Source: CAZJYI01 sp964550025 (GTDB taxonomy: Bacteria; Verrucomicrobiota; Kiritimatiellia; UBA8416; CAYOBW01). From it: a stretch of DNA of 40,921 bases. The translations under genes and the position numbers were made by a program. The stretch spans positions 1 through 40,921 of the forward strand of contig CAZJYI010000105.1 of NCBI GenBank assembly GCA_964550025.1, read 5' to 3'. Below, in pieces: positions 26,331 to 35,422 of this stretch (positions are counted from its first letter, which is position 1; every line of letters begins with the position of its first letter). Under the pieces are notes generated by a model, which was not told the DNA's origin, ran no database searches, and saw only the letters and a list, made by a program, of their open reading frames with translations.

Positions 26331-26442
26331 AGGTGTAGGTGTGATGGAACTCGAAGGAGAAACGGCTGGCATCCCATCCGCTAGAGATCACCCCCGCGCT
26401 TTCGCCCACGATGGCGTCGGCAACGCTGGCAGTGCCACTTGC

Positions 26443-29400
26443 TCACTCTGCTTTGAGACAGGCGATGCGGCCATCCGTCATGACCACGTAGAGGTGACCG
26501 TGTGCCGCTGCCACCCCGTCCCATACGGGCGAAGCCTTCAGTTCTATGCGTGACCGTTCGCTCCCGTCCCGTGCCGAGTAAAGGCAGAGCTGCCCTCCCG
26601 TCTGCGCCGCGTACATCTGGAGAGGGTCGGCCGGGTTGGCGGCACGACTGCCTCCCAGGACAACCGTGTCACCCGCCCGGAGAAGTGCACGGGGACGGAA
26701 GACCACCTTGGCTTGCCAGTTCCAGTCCCTCATCTTCATTCCCTTCTTGTGCCATTGCATGTCCCTCCTTGTCTCCCCTGATGGAGGATGCGTGCGCAGC
26801 GCCTCGGAGAAGAGGGTGTACGTCCCGCCTCTCTGGCGCCATACACCCCACGCGGTCGTATCCCCGAACGCGAGAAGCAACCCGTACGGGGCGTCGATGA
26901 ACTGACCCGCCATTGCTTTGTGGGCTTCGGCAACCCACGAGTATCCGATCATGGCCTCGGTGAAATTGCCGGTGCCCAGGACGTAGTGTGTGCGGTGTTG
27001 CTCGCTGCCGTCGAGGAGAACGGAGGTCGCGTAGAGATGCCGCTGCGTCGTGTCGCGCCGCTGCAGCGAAGGGTCGAAACAGAGCTGCTTCATGTAGATG
27101 CTGTCGCCGCTCCCTACCAGGATATCGCAGACACCGCCATCCATGGCGAAGGAATCGCTCCGGTCGGGATCGGTGTAGGTTTTCCAGTCCGTCGCATACT
27201 GGCGAGCGACGTGACGGTAGGGATACTGCTTCTCCTTCTCATCCTTCCCCTTCATCGTCTCCGCGAAGTCAGGATGCACACTGGCGAACGTGTTCTCGTG
27301 GACGACCTCGCCGCTCTCGGGATCGAGTGCTACCAGGGTGATGCCACCGTCGAGATAGGACGACCGTCCCGCCGCCGCGTAAACAAGGCCGTTCCGAACG
27401 AGAACGCTGCCCCGCACGGGCCAGACCGATTCCAGGCGTCCCCTTGCGGCAAGTCGGCGCCGCGACGGCGCAACCAGATAGTGCCAGACAAGGCCGCCGT
27501 CGGAAGCGCGCAGGCACGTGACCGTGCCGTCCGCCGCCCCGAAGTAGACCTTCCCGGCATGAAGAGTGGGGGCGGAGTCAACCCGGCCGCCTGCGAGATG
27601 CTTCCAAAGCACCTTGCCGCTCCGCCTGTTCAGGGCGTGCACCTCGTACCGGTCGATCGAAGACACGACAAGAACATCACCCGAAAGCACGGGTTGCGTG
27701 AGTGTCCCTCCCACGACGGCTTCCCACACCGGCACCAGCTTTCCCGGAAGCGACATACTCGTGGCGCCGCTACGTGCGGCGTTTCCGCGATAGGTCGGCC
27801 AGTCCGCCGCATCGACCGGCTCCGCTCCCGGGGCCTTTTCAGAGGCGGCGCCCTCCGTGAGGCGGGCTTTCGCGACCGGCATGTCTGTCCCGGCTTCGTC
27901 GGTGGAGAAAGCCATGAAGCCCCGCATCATCGCTTCGATGTAGCAACCGCAGGCATGCGGCGGGGCATAGAGCAGACCGTTGCAGGGGAGGATACCGTAC
28001 TGGCACACGCCGCGGACCCAGTTGTTGCGGGAGTGGTTATCGCCCAACAGATCCATGAGCTCGATACCCCGACTCGAGGTATAGATGAAGCGGCTCGTGG
28101 CCTTGTTGCGGTAGCACCGGTGATGATGGCCGGCCGTCCAGAGATTCTCGAAGACCGTGTTCTCCCTGGTCACCTCGCCCGTCCTGGCATCTCGAGCAGC
28201 GACGAAGTCAGGGCCGACCCAGACCTGCTCTCCGATCAGGAAGACATCGACCGGGGACCGACAGTAGCCCGCGCGACAGGGAGTGGACCACAGCACCCTG
28301 CCGTCCGACACATCCAACGCGCGCAGTTCATGTGTTCCCGCCCACAGCACGACGTCCTCTCCCAGTACGAGCGTACCCACGGACCATCCGAGGGTTCTCG
28401 CGGTCCAGGCGCTTCCGGTCGGCGACATGAAGACGGGAATGCGCGAAAGCTCGGCCCCGTAAGCGAGCTTCTGTCCCGGCTTGGTGTGCGTGTAGGGGAC
28501 GTCGGCAGCCCAGCGCTGTTTGCCGGTTTGCGCGTCCAGGCAGAGGACACGCTGCGGTCCGGCGAACACGACGCGCCGCCCGTCTGCGGCCAGCGTCGAC
28601 GGCAACGGTTCGTCCGTGCCGGATGACCATCGCCAGAGCGTCTCGCCATCCGTACAGCGCACGGCCAGAATCGCTTTTTCCGGAACTTGTCTTTTCGCCT
28701 TGTCGCCCTTGCGCCCCGCGGAAGGGCCCACCAGCGTATGCTCCGCGACCGGGGTGCCTGTCACCACGTACAGGATGCCATCCCTGACCACGAATTCCTC
28801 CGCCCCCTCCGTCTGGCTGTAGGTGCGCAGCGTCTGCCCCGTTGCGGCGTCCAGTTCCGACACCGGGCGATTGGCTCCCAGCGTGGCGTACACACGCTCA
28901 TCGGTAGCAACCAGTAGTCGCTGCAACTGGACGGGGCCGCTACGGAAGCGGTGCAGTTGAGAAACCCACTTCGGGTAGTCTCGTTTCCACAGGAGCAGCC
29001 CGTTGTACGCATCCCGAGCCGTCAGGGACCAGCGGCCGGAAATCCTCATATCTGCGCCGGTCGCTTCGTCTACGATATAGAAAATGCGTCCGCCGGCAGA
29101 GACCACCGAACTGATGCTTGCCAGCTTGTGGTGATTCCGGCTCCAGACGGGATCGGCCAGCCACTGCAGTCGCCTCGGAGCTCCCGCCAGCCGGTCCCGG
29201 GAGACGGCGTTGTTGTTTGAGTCATGGAGAAAATGCGTCCATTCGTCGACTTCTTCCGGACGCGGCTTGACCGCCCTGTCCCAGGCTCCATCCCGTTTGA
29301 CACACGCGACACCGCCCGGCGCCAGGACGCGCATGACCTCATCTTGAGAGATACTCCCCAGGTCCGACGCAATCAACAGGTTGACAAGGTTGTCGACGTA

Positions 29401-29760
29401 GGGCAGATGCCTGCCGTTGAAATGATCGACCGTGACCGTTCCGTACAGCCCCTGCGAATGGACGGTGCGACGAGCGTCTGCGACGTTCTTCCGGTCCCGG
29501 TCGAGGCCATGGACAAGGCGGCCGTCCTTTGCCAGCGCCGCCGTGAGGCGGCCGTTGCCGCACCCGACGTGCACCACCAGTCCAGTCAGTCTACCCGCCT
29601 TGGTCAGGATTGCCTTCGCTTCCACCTCGACGTCCGGCGAAGGCTGCGGATCGCAGCGGACAGGCGTAGCGCAAAGCAGGAGCGCCGACAGGACGAGGAC
29701 TGTGGGCATCAGGTTGCACACGCGGGAGGATACGTCAGCAAAAGGAAACAACGTTCTCAT
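26443..29760 (-). CDS. Exported methyltransferase-like domain fused to PQQ-type propeller
   Basis: About 1105 residues. ATG 29760 is preferred because AGGAGG lies just upstream; the ATG at 29775 precedes it. Residues 14-37 are a hydrophobic export signal. Residues about 43-165 form a compact class I methyltransferase-like domain: LVVHVGCGNG at 61-70 is motif I, HGLDRDR holds the acidic residue after strand 2 (D87), and MRVLAPGGV is the strand-5 hairpin. Residues about 195-1105 are PQQ/BamB-like propeller blades (LDAATGQTLR, LDAQTGKQRWAADV, LNRRSGKVLW). A Cys/His cluster at about 27941-28008 is shared with the paralogue at 1-2598. SAM should be absent outside the cytoplasm, so the first domain may have lost catalysis or bind another ligand (inference). 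Function unknown. Confidence 0.87.
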   Translation of the reverse strand: MRTLFPFADVSSRVCNLMPTVLVLSALLLCATPVRCDPQPSPDVEVEAKAILTKAGRLTGLVVHVGCGNGRLTAALAKDGRLVHGLDRDRKNVADARRTVHSQGLYGTVTVDHFNGRHLPYVDNLVNLLIASDLGSISQDEVMRVLAPGGVACVKRDGAWDRAVKPRPEEVDEWTHFLHDSNNNAVSRDRLAGAPRRLQWLADPVWSRNHHKLASISSVVSAGGRIFYIVDEATGADMRISGRWSLTARDAYNGLLLWKRDYPKWVSQLHRFRSGPVQLQRLLVATDERVYATLGANRPVSELDAATGQTLRTYSQTEGAEEFVVRDGILYVVTGTPVAEHTLVGPSAGRKGDKAKRQVPEKAILAVRCTDGETLWRWSSGTDEPLPSTLAADGRRVVFAGPQRVLCLDAQTGKQRWAADVPYTHTKPGQKLAYGAELSRIPVFMSPTGSAWTARTLGWSVGTLVLGEDVVLWAGTHELRALDVSDGRVLWSTPCRAGYCRSPVDVFLIGEQVWVGPDFVAARDARTGEVTRENTVFENLWTAGHHHRCYRNKATSRFIYTSSRGIELMDLLGDNHSRNNWVRGVCQYGILPCNGLLYAPPHACGCYIEAMMRGFMAFSTDEAGTDMPVAKARLTEGAASEKAPGAEPVDAADWPTYRGNAARSGATSMSLPGKLVPVWEAVVGGTLTQPVLSGDVLVVSSIDRYEVHALNRRSGKVLWKHLAGGRVDSAPTLHAGKVYFGAADGTVTCLRASDGGLVWHYLVAPSRRRLAARGRLESVWPVRGSVLVRNGLVYAAAGRSSYLDGGITLVALDPESGEVVHENTFASVHPDFAETMKGKDEKEKQYPYRHVARQYATDWKTYTDPDRSDSFAMDGGVCDILVGSGDSIYMKQLCFDPSLQRRDTTQRHLYATSVLLDGSEQHRTHYVLGTGNFTEAMIGYSWVAEAHKAMAGQFIDAPYGLLLAFGDTTAWGVWRQRGGTYTLFSEALRTHPPSGETRRDMQWHKKGMKMRDWNWQAKVVFRPRALLRAGDTVVLGGSRAANPADPLQMYAAQTGGQLCLYSARDGSERSRIELKASPVWDGVAAAHGHLYVVMTDGRIACLKAE

Positions 29761-29980
29761 GGGCCCTCCTGACATTCAGTCTGCCGGTTGCGCCTCAGCC
29801 CCGGATGCGAGGCCACCGGTTGCTTCTTCGTTTCCCCGTATACCTGTCTACCGGTCCGACTGCAACATCTTCACTGACTATCTTGCCTCCTCGACCTCAT
29901 TCTGACACCCTCTTCCCCGTAACAACGCTGCTCCGGGTCGGTCTTGACAGGCAGGAACCCGTAGCGTCAGAAGAAGCCCC
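29761..29980. promoter_or_regulatory. Divergent control region with three CCGGT repeats
   Basis: About 200 bases between two divergent genes. A perfect -35-like TTGACA (29944-29949) points toward the plus-strand gene, but no good -10 lies 16-18 bases on. CCGGT occurs at 29784, 29816 and 29851, about 32 and 35 bases apart, twice as CCGGTTG; these could be half-sites for a regulator. Confidence 0.3.
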
Positions 29981-32900
29981 ATGAAACGAGTTAGACGACA
30001 GAGCATGATCATAGCGGCCGTTCTCGTGACCTCTCTCAGCATCGCCGGTGCAGGCACGCTGGAAGAGGCATTTCGTAATCCGCCCGACTCTGCCAAGCCC
30101 TGGGTCTACTGGATCAACATGGATGGGCATCTTAACCGGGAGGGCATTACCGCCGACTTTGAGGCCATGAAACGGGTCGGGATAGGCGGCATGATCTACA
30201 TGGACGTGGATGTGGGTGTGCCCCGTGGGAAGGTGCCGTTCATGAGCCCGGTTTGGCGGGAGAACTTCAAGCATGCCGTGTTGGAGTGCGAGCGGTTGGG
30301 GCTTGAGCTCACGACCATCACGGGGCCGGGTTGGACCGGCACCGGCGGGCCGTGGGTCAAGGCTGAGCACTCGATGCAGCACCTGGTCCCGGTGAGTGTC
30401 AACGCCGAGGGCCCCGCGAAGTTCAACCAGGTCTTGCCCACACCTCAGCCGCGCGTGTCGCGCTACCACCGGAAACAGACGCCGCGGATGCAGAAGGAGC
30501 TTGCCGGGTTCTATGAGGACGTCGCCGTCTACGCCTTCCCTCGTCGCGATCCGCTGATCGAGGACGTCGATGAGAAAGCCCTGTTCATCCGCAACCCCTA
30601 TACGTCGATGAAGGGAGTCAGGCCATACCTCCCGTCCCCAGTCGGTCACCCGGAACCGGATGCGTCGAAGGTGATCGATCCCGAGGGTATCATCGACCTG
30701 ACTGACCGTCTGCAGCCGGATGGTCGTCTGGAATGGAACGTTCCGCCCGGCGAATGGACCATCCTGCGCATGGGCCGTCGGTCCACCGGCGCCAACACCC
30801 GGCCCGCTCCCGCGGCAGGACTGGGGTTCGAGAGCAACAAGTTCGACAAGAAAGCCCTCGAGGCCCATTTCAACGCCTACTTCGATCCGCTGCTGAAACG
30901 GATCGGCCCGCGGCCGAAGGATCGCAAGACCGGCTTCACCGGCCTCGATGCCGATAGCTGGGAGATGAGCTCGCAGAACTGGACGCCGGGGTTCCGCGAT
31001 GAATTCAAGAAGCGGCGCGGCTACGATCCCTGGCCCTATCTCCCTGCCTATTCCGGCCGTGTTGTGCGCAGCAGAGAGATTACGGAGCGATTCTTGTGGG
31101 ATGTGCGCATGACGTGTCAGGAGGTGCTGCTGGAGAACCACATCGCTCACATGAAGAAGCTCTGCCACGAGCGCGGACTGAAGTTGGCCATCGAACCGTA
31201 TGACATGAACCCCTGCAATGATCTGGACCTGGGGTCGTTCGCCGATGTCCCCATGGGCGAGTTCTGGCTCAACACCTTTGATTCGGCGTGGAGCTGTATC
31301 GAAGCCGCGTCCATCGGTCACGTCATGGGCAAACCCATTGTGGCCGCGGAGGCGTTCACGTCCGTCGGTACCTGGTGGCAGCAGACCCCGTGGACGTTGA
31401 AAGACCAGACCGACTGGGCCTTCGCCGCCGGCATCAACCGTTTCGTGATTGTGACCTTTGCCCACCAGCCGTGGCTCGACAGAGAGCCTGGCATGATGTT
31501 TGCCGGGTACGGATTGCACTGGGAACGCACGCAGACCTTCTGGCCGCTCCTTCATGGCTACCACCAATACCTGGCGCGCTGCTCGCACCTGTTGCAGCAG
31601 GGGGTGACGGTTTCCGACATCCTGTATCTCACGCCCGAGGGCGCCCCGCACGTGTTCCGTGCGCCGGACAGCGCGTTGGTCGGGGCCGACTCCAGGCTGC
31701 CGGACAAGAAGGGCTACGGCTTTGACGGCTGTTCGCCGCGCATTCTGATGGATCGGGCCGGGGTGAGGGACGGACGAATCGTCTTTCCCGGCGGCAGTTC
31801 CTACCGGCTGCTGGTCCTGCCGAACTTCCCGACCATGACCCCGCAGTTGCTCGCCAACACCAGGGAACTCGCCAGGGCCGGCGCGACTGTTCTGGGTGCA
31901 CCCCCCGTCAAATCCCCCAGTCTTTCAGACTACCCCGCGTGCGATGACAAGGTACGGTCCATGGTGAAGGAGATCTGGGGCGACCTCGCGGTGCCGACGC
32001 CGACGTTGCCGCTGAAACTCACGGCCGGCTCGTCCTACCGGCGGTATCCCTACCAGGGTGAGGAAGCATGGAACGTGCAGATCAGCGAGATCGCGCTGGG
32101 GCGTAAGGGAGCGATGCCGTCATCACGAGCACTTGGCAGAGGGCGAGTCTGGCGAAGTGAGACTTCTGCCGGTGCTCTCTATCCCAGCTACGAGCAGACG
32201 GTTGCCGTCCTGAGGCAGATGGGGGTCGACGAAGATTTCACGGCCACCGGCCCTGTGCGTTACACGCACCGCCGCACCCAAGAGCGCGAGATCTACTTCC
32301 TGGCCAACAGATCGGACAGGCCGCTTCAGGCGGACTGCCGTTTCAGGGTCGCCAAAGGGCGGCCCGAACTGTGGGACCCCGTGAGAGGAGCGATTCGGCA
32401 GCTCCCCCGATACCGGCAGGAGAACGGCCACACGACAATCCCCATGCGATTCGCGCCGCGTCAGAGTCTCTTTGTGGTCTTCCCCCGTAGCGACGCGCCC
32501 AGCGCGTCGGCGGTCGCCGGCGGCGCGAACTTCCCCGAGGTCGCACCCGTGGCCACCGTGACAGGCGCCTGGGATGTTTCTTTTGACCCTGAGCGCGGAG
32601 CTCCCGAGGTGGCCTCGTTCCCGGAACTTCAGGATTGGATCCGAAACGAGGCGGAAGGGATCAGGTACTACTCGGGCATTGCGACGTACCGCAAGGTCTT
32701 CGACGCGCCGGGACTCCCGCAGAAGCGATGCTGGCTTGACCTGGGCAATGTGCACGAGATGGCGGAAGTCGCGTTGAACGGAAAGGCGCTGGGCGTGGTC
32801 TGGTGCGCGCCGTGGCGGCTAGAGATCACCGACGCGCTGAGGGCTAAGGACAACCGGTTGGAAATCAAGGTCGCCAACCTGTGGGCCAACCGGCTCATCG

Positions 32901-33040
32901 GGGACGCTGCCAAACCGCAAGATCAACGTGTTACCTGGACCATCCGCCCGCACCCGTTCAAAGCCGGTAGCAAGCTCCTTCCCTCCGGCCTGCTTGGCCC
33001 GGTGCGGATCATGGCAGAGCGAGGAGAGGAACCACGATGA
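29981..33040 (+). CDS. GH106-type alpha-L-rhamnosidase, secreted
   Basis: A 1019-residue exported enzyme with signal peptide at about residues 9-25 (SMIIAAVLVTSLSIAGAG); an in-frame ATG at 30005 is an alternative start. The opening EEAFRNPPDSAKPWVYWINM, then DGHLNREGITADFEAMKRVG, is the characteristic beginning of the GH106 rhamnosidase family. ITGPGWTGTGGPWV follows, and GKPIVAAEAFTS carries a conserved glutamate, E457, that may be catalytic (inference). Residues about 880-1010 are a jelly-roll sugar-binding domain (CWLDLGNVHEMAEVALNG). GH106 enzymes remove alpha-L-rhamnose from complex polysaccharides such as rhamnogalacturonan or ulvan-type glycans. Its stop overlaps the start of the sulfatase gene by four bases (ATGA), so the two are translationally coupled. 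Second rhamnosidase family in the window, besides GH78. Confidence 0.9.
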   Translation: MKRVRRQSMIIAAVLVTSLSIAGAGTLEEAFRNPPDSAKPWVYWINMDGHLNREGITADFEAMKRVGIGGMIYMDVDVGVPRGKVPFMSPVWRENFKHAVLECERLGLELTTITGPGWTGTGGPWVKAEHSMQHLVPVSVNAEGPAKFNQVLPTPQPRVSRYHRKQTPRMQKELAGFYEDVAVYAFPRRDPLIEDVDEKALFIRNPYTSMKGVRPYLPSPVGHPEPDASKVIDPEGIIDLTDRLQPDGRLEWNVPPGEWTILRMGRRSTGANTRPAPAAGLGFESNKFDKKALEAHFNAYFDPLLKRIGPRPKDRKTGFTGLDADSWEMSSQNWTPGFRDEFKKRRGYDPWPYLPAYSGRVVRSREITERFLWDVRMTCQEVLLENHIAHMKKLCHERGLKLAIEPYDMNPCNDLDLGSFADVPMGEFWLNTFDSAWSCIEAASIGHVMGKPIVAAEAFTSVGTWWQQTPWTLKDQTDWAFAAGINRFVIVTFAHQPWLDREPGMMFAGYGLHWERTQTFWPLLHGYHQYLARCSHLLQQGVTVSDILYLTPEGAPHVFRAPDSALVGADSRLPDKKGYGFDGCSPRILMDRAGVRDGRIVFPGGSSYRLLVLPNFPTMTPQLLANTRELARAGATVLGAPPVKSPSLSDYPACDDKVRSMVKEIWGDLAVPTPTLPLKLTAGSSYRRYPYQGEEAWNVQISEIALGRKGAMPSSRALGRGRVWRSETSAGALYPSYEQTVAVLRQMGVDEDFTATGPVRYTHRRTQEREIYFLANRSDRPLQADCRFRVAKGRPELWDPVRGAIRQLPRYRQENGHTTIPMRFAPRQSLFVVFPRSDAPSASAVAGGANFPEVAPVATVTGAWDVSFDPERGAPEVASFPELQDWIRNEAEGIRYYSGIATYRKVFDAPGLPQKRCWLDLGNVHEMAEVALNGKALGVVWCAPWRLEITDALRAKDNRLEIKVANLWANRLIGDAAKPQDQRVTWTIRPHPFKAGSKLLPSGLLGPVRIMAERGEEPR

Positions 33041-34659
33041 AGAGTATGAAGATCGCAAGTGTCTGTGTCCTTGCGCTTGCATGGGGTTTCTCGTTGCCGG
33101 CGGCTGACGTCCCAGTGGCTAGACCGAACGTGTTGTTCATTATCTGCGATGACCTCAACGACTGGGCCTTGCACCCACCGGGTCACCCCGTGCCAAAGAC
33201 GCCGCACATGGACCGGTTGCGCGCCAGGAGCGTGAGTTTCTCCAACGCCCATGTCGTCGTCCCCGTGTGCGGGCCTTCGCGCAAATGCCTCTTTTCGGGG
33301 TTGTATCCGCAGACCATCAATGACTACGGGTTCGCTGCGTGGAAAGAAACCAAGGGGTTGCAGGGATGTGTGCCGTTGCCGCTCCACTTCCGGAGCAACG
33401 GGTACAACACATACGGCACGGGCAAACTGCTGCACAGGGGGGCTGAGGGGAACTTCTACACCGCCTACGGGATCGGCTCGGACTACGGCCCCTGGCCCTG
33501 GCAGGGCAAAGGTCGGCCGATGAACACGCCTCACCCCGTGCAGTTTGAGACGTGGATAGAACACCTGCCCGTGGATATGCATCGGGACCTCAATTACGGC
33601 CCCCTATCCAACGTGCCGGAGTGGAAGGCAAGGGCCGTCAAAGGCATTCCCGGAGCTAAGGGTTGGTACAATGAGAATGGAAAGCCCTTCAAGTATATCG
33701 ACGCCGAAAACCGCGACCGGACGCCCGACGAGGTCTCGGCCGACTGGGCGGTCGACATCATCCGCAAGAAGCACGATCGCCCCTTCTACCTGGGGGTGGG
33801 GTTCATCCGGCCGCACACCCCGCTCTATGCGCCGAAGAAGTACTTCGACATGTACCCTTTGGAAGACATCACCCTTCCGCCGTACAGGCAGGATGACCTT
33901 GCCGACTGCGCCTCGATCCTCCGCAGACGCTGGCAGTGGGGATACAAGAAGTACGAAGCACTTATCGCCGCCGGCGGAGAAAAGGCGTGGAAGGAGTGGG
34001 TCCGGGCATACATGGCCTGCGTGAGCTTTGTCGACGACCAGCTCGGGAAAGTGCTGGAGGCGCTCGAGGCGAGTCCATACGCCAGCAACACCGTGATCGT
34101 GTTCACGTCAGACCACGGATATCACGTGGGCGAGAAGGACTGTATTCAGAAGTGGCACCTGTGGGACGAGTCAACGCGCGTACCACTGTTCATTCACGTC
34201 CCGGATGGCCGGGGAAACGGGCAGACCTGCGATCACCCCGTTTCGCTGATCGATGTCTATCCCACCCTGGTCGATCTTTGCGGCCTGCCCGCCGAACCCA
34301 ACAAGGGGCGCGGCGGCAAACCGCTCGATGGCCATTCCCTGGTGCCGTTGCTGAAGGACACTTCGCGCGGAGAGTGGGAAGGCCCGGCGGTCGCGTTCAT
34401 GGGGATCAAGGACTGGGGGTGGTGTGGCGCACCAGGGGACACGTTCGCCCCGCACTTCTCCGTCCGTTCGGAACGCTACCGATATACCCTCTGCGGCAAT
34501 GGAGAAGAAGAGCTCTACGACCACGAGAAGGATCCCAACGAATGGAACAACCTGGCGGGCAGTCTGGAACACGCGAGGACAAAGAAGCGGCTTCGAGGGG
34601 AATTGACGGCCGTGCTTCAGCGAACCGGCACGGGCGCCGGGCCGTCAGGTCGCCGGTAG
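33037..34659 (+). CDS. Secreted type I sulfatase, iduronate-2-sulfatase-like
   Basis: A 540-residue sulfatase with signal peptide MKSMKIASVCVLALAWGFSL. NVLFIICDDL (31-40) supplies metal ligands D38 and D39. C78-G-P-S-R82 is the formylglycine motif, at the same residue number as in the sulfatase at 23752-25629. VIVFTSDHGYHVGEKD and the KWHLWDESTRVPLFIH segment are typical of the iduronate-2-sulfatase/choline-sulfatase-like branch. No extra C-terminal domain is present, unlike the other sulfatase. The ATGA overlap with the GH106 gene indicates joint production: desulfation probably exposes or follows rhamnose removal (inference). Exact sugar and position of the sulfate cannot be told from sequence. 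It converges with vapC 54 bases downstream; only a weak five-base-pair stem (34675-34688) lies between. Confidence 0.92.
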   Translation: MKSMKIASVCVLALAWGFSLPAADVPVARPNVLFIICDDLNDWALHPPGHPVPKTPHMDRLRARSVSFSNAHVVVPVCGPSRKCLFSGLYPQTINDYGFAAWKETKGLQGCVPLPLHFRSNGYNTYGTGKLLHRGAEGNFYTAYGIGSDYGPWPWQGKGRPMNTPHPVQFETWIEHLPVDMHRDLNYGPLSNVPEWKARAVKGIPGAKGWYNENGKPFKYIDAENRDRTPDEVSADWAVDIIRKKHDRPFYLGVGFIRPHTPLYAPKKYFDMYPLEDITLPPYRQDDLADCASILRRRWQWGYKKYEALIAAGGEKAWKEWVRAYMACVSFVDDQLGKVLEALEASPYASNTVIVFTSDHGYHVGEKDCIQKWHLWDESTRVPLFIHVPDGRGNGQTCDHPVSLIDVYPTLVDLCGLPAEPNKGRGGKPLDGHSLVPLLKDTSRGEWEGPAVAFMGIKDWGWCGAPGDTFAPHFSVRSERYRYTLCGNGEEELYDHEKDPNEWNNLAGSLEHARTKKRLRGELTAVLQRTGTGAGPSGRR

Positions 34660-34713
34660 AGATCGCTGTAGTAATCGGCGATGGCCGACATTCTCTGCCG
34701 GTTCATCCGGTCC

Positions 34714-35145
34714 CTATGCCAGAGGGTTGCGAGTCTTCAGTTCGGGGAACCGGGAAAAGTCTCGGTCGCACGAGAGCAAGACCGATATGCCGTTGTGCTG
34801 GCAGATCGCCGCGATGCGCGCATCGTGTATCATAGGCCCGGAGAGTTGCGCGGACTTTGCCAGTCGTTCAAGCAGGGGAAAATACTCCGGCCCCTCCCCG
34901 ATCGTCTCGCACATCGGGGACTCAATCCATACCCGCATGGCTGCGAGGGCGGTCGCGAGAGGGGACGGCGGCGCATAGATGCGGGGGTGTGTGACCACGG
35001 CGATGAACTCATGGACGCACGGCCATGGTATGGCCCAGCGGGAAGTCCCATCCGCAAGCTCCTGCATCGTGACCAGTGCTTTCACGTGGAAAGGACTGTC
35101 TTCACGGTGAGCGTATACCAGAATGTTGGTGTCGACGGCCTTCAT
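34714..35145 (-). CDS. vapC: PIN-domain ribonuclease toxin VapC
   Basis: A 143-residue PIN-domain protein starting MKAVDTNILVYAH. I chose ATG 35145, not the upstream ATG at 35187, because the PIN domain starts there and it overlaps the antitoxin stop (ATGA). The acidic residues of the active site are visible: D5, E46, D108 (MIHDARIAA) and D127/D129 (SCDRDF). PIN toxins cut RNA with bound magnesium, often tRNA or rRNA, when free of antitoxin. Translational coupling to the antitoxin gene just upstream is the usual VapBC order. The length is normal and no key residue is missing, so it is probably active. Confidence 0.93.
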   Translation of the reverse strand: MKAVDTNILVYAHREDSPFHVKALVTMQELADGTSRWAIPWPCVHEFIAVVTHPRIYAPPSPLATALAAMRVWIESPMCETIGEGPEYFPLLERLAKSAQLSGPMIHDARIAAICQHNGISVLLSCDRDFSRFPELKTRNPLA

Positions 35146-35387
35146 GCGCCGTGCCCCGCGTAGATGGTATCGCGGACATGGTTCCACGTCCCTGGTTGAA
35201 ACTCCCCGGTCATGCCGTTCCCCTTAAACGTGACCGGCTTAACCGTGCGTTTCGGCCTTGCAGCGTGTTTCTCGATGACAAGCAGAAGCCCCTCTTCGAC
35301 AAGGGCTTTGAACGTGACGTTCTCCCGTTGAGACAGTCTGCGCGACTGAATGGCAATATTGTCAGCAATATCTATAGTTGTTTTCAT
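35142..35387 (-). CDS. vapB: VapB-type antitoxin
   Basis: An 81-residue protein starting MKTTIDIADNIAIQSRRLSQ. The N-terminal part fits a ribbon-helix-helix DNA-binding fold (one strand, then helices), and the C-terminal tail, rich in Lys, Pro and Gly, would wrap the toxin. The frame stays open far upstream, but that extension is antisense to the SUMF gene and lacks a start context. ATG 35387 directly follows a promoter, has no Shine-Dalgarno sequence, and falls at the predicted transcription start, so the mRNA is probably leaderless. It overlaps vapC by four bases. The protein should repress its own promoter through the palindrome at 35400-35415. Confidence 0.88.
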   Translation of the reverse strand: MKTTIDIADNIAIQSRRLSQRENVTFKALVEEGLLLVIEKHAARPKRTVKPVTFKGNGMTGEFQPGTWNHVRDTIYAGHGA

Positions 35388-35393
35388 ATGGCT

Positions 35394-35422
35394 ATAATAA
35401 TATGGGTACCCATATCGTGCAA
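35394..35422 (-). promoter_or_regulatory. vapBC promoter
   Basis: On the minus strand, TTGCAC (35422-35417), a 17-base spacer and TATTAT (35399-35394) form a near-consensus sigma-70-type promoter. Position +1 is predicted at 35387, the A of the vapB start codon. Confidence 0.75.
35400..35415. promoter_or_regulatory. vapB operator: perfect 16-base palindrome
   Basis: ATATGGGTACCCATAT is a perfect palindrome filling 16 of the 17 spacer bases between -35 and -10. A VapB dimer bound there would block RNA polymerase. Confidence 0.75.

Larger units (their letters stand above)
25630..26442. other. Gene-poor 0.8-kb gap rich in inverted repeats
   Basis: No convincing intact gene on either strand; base composition looks less GC-rich than the neighbours. 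It holds a pyrimidine-rich tract (about 25895-25925), a near-palindrome CCCAACCGGTCGGG (25873-25886), GGGGATACCCC (from about 25938), hairpins at 26016-26029 (ATACC/GGTAT), 26030-26055 and 26227-26252, and a long imperfect hairpin at 26283-26330. The sulfatase promoter should lie at its left edge, but only a TATAGT-like box (minus strand, about 25832-25837) is visible, without a good -35. Confidence 0.5.

Noticed and set aside
26788..28626. 612-codon plus-strand frame
   Set aside because: Antisense to the propeller gene, which has clear repeats and a signal peptide; no recognisable motif in the plus-strand frame.
29897..31651. 584-codon minus-strand frame
   Set aside because: Antisense to the GH106 gene, with no domain or ribosome site.
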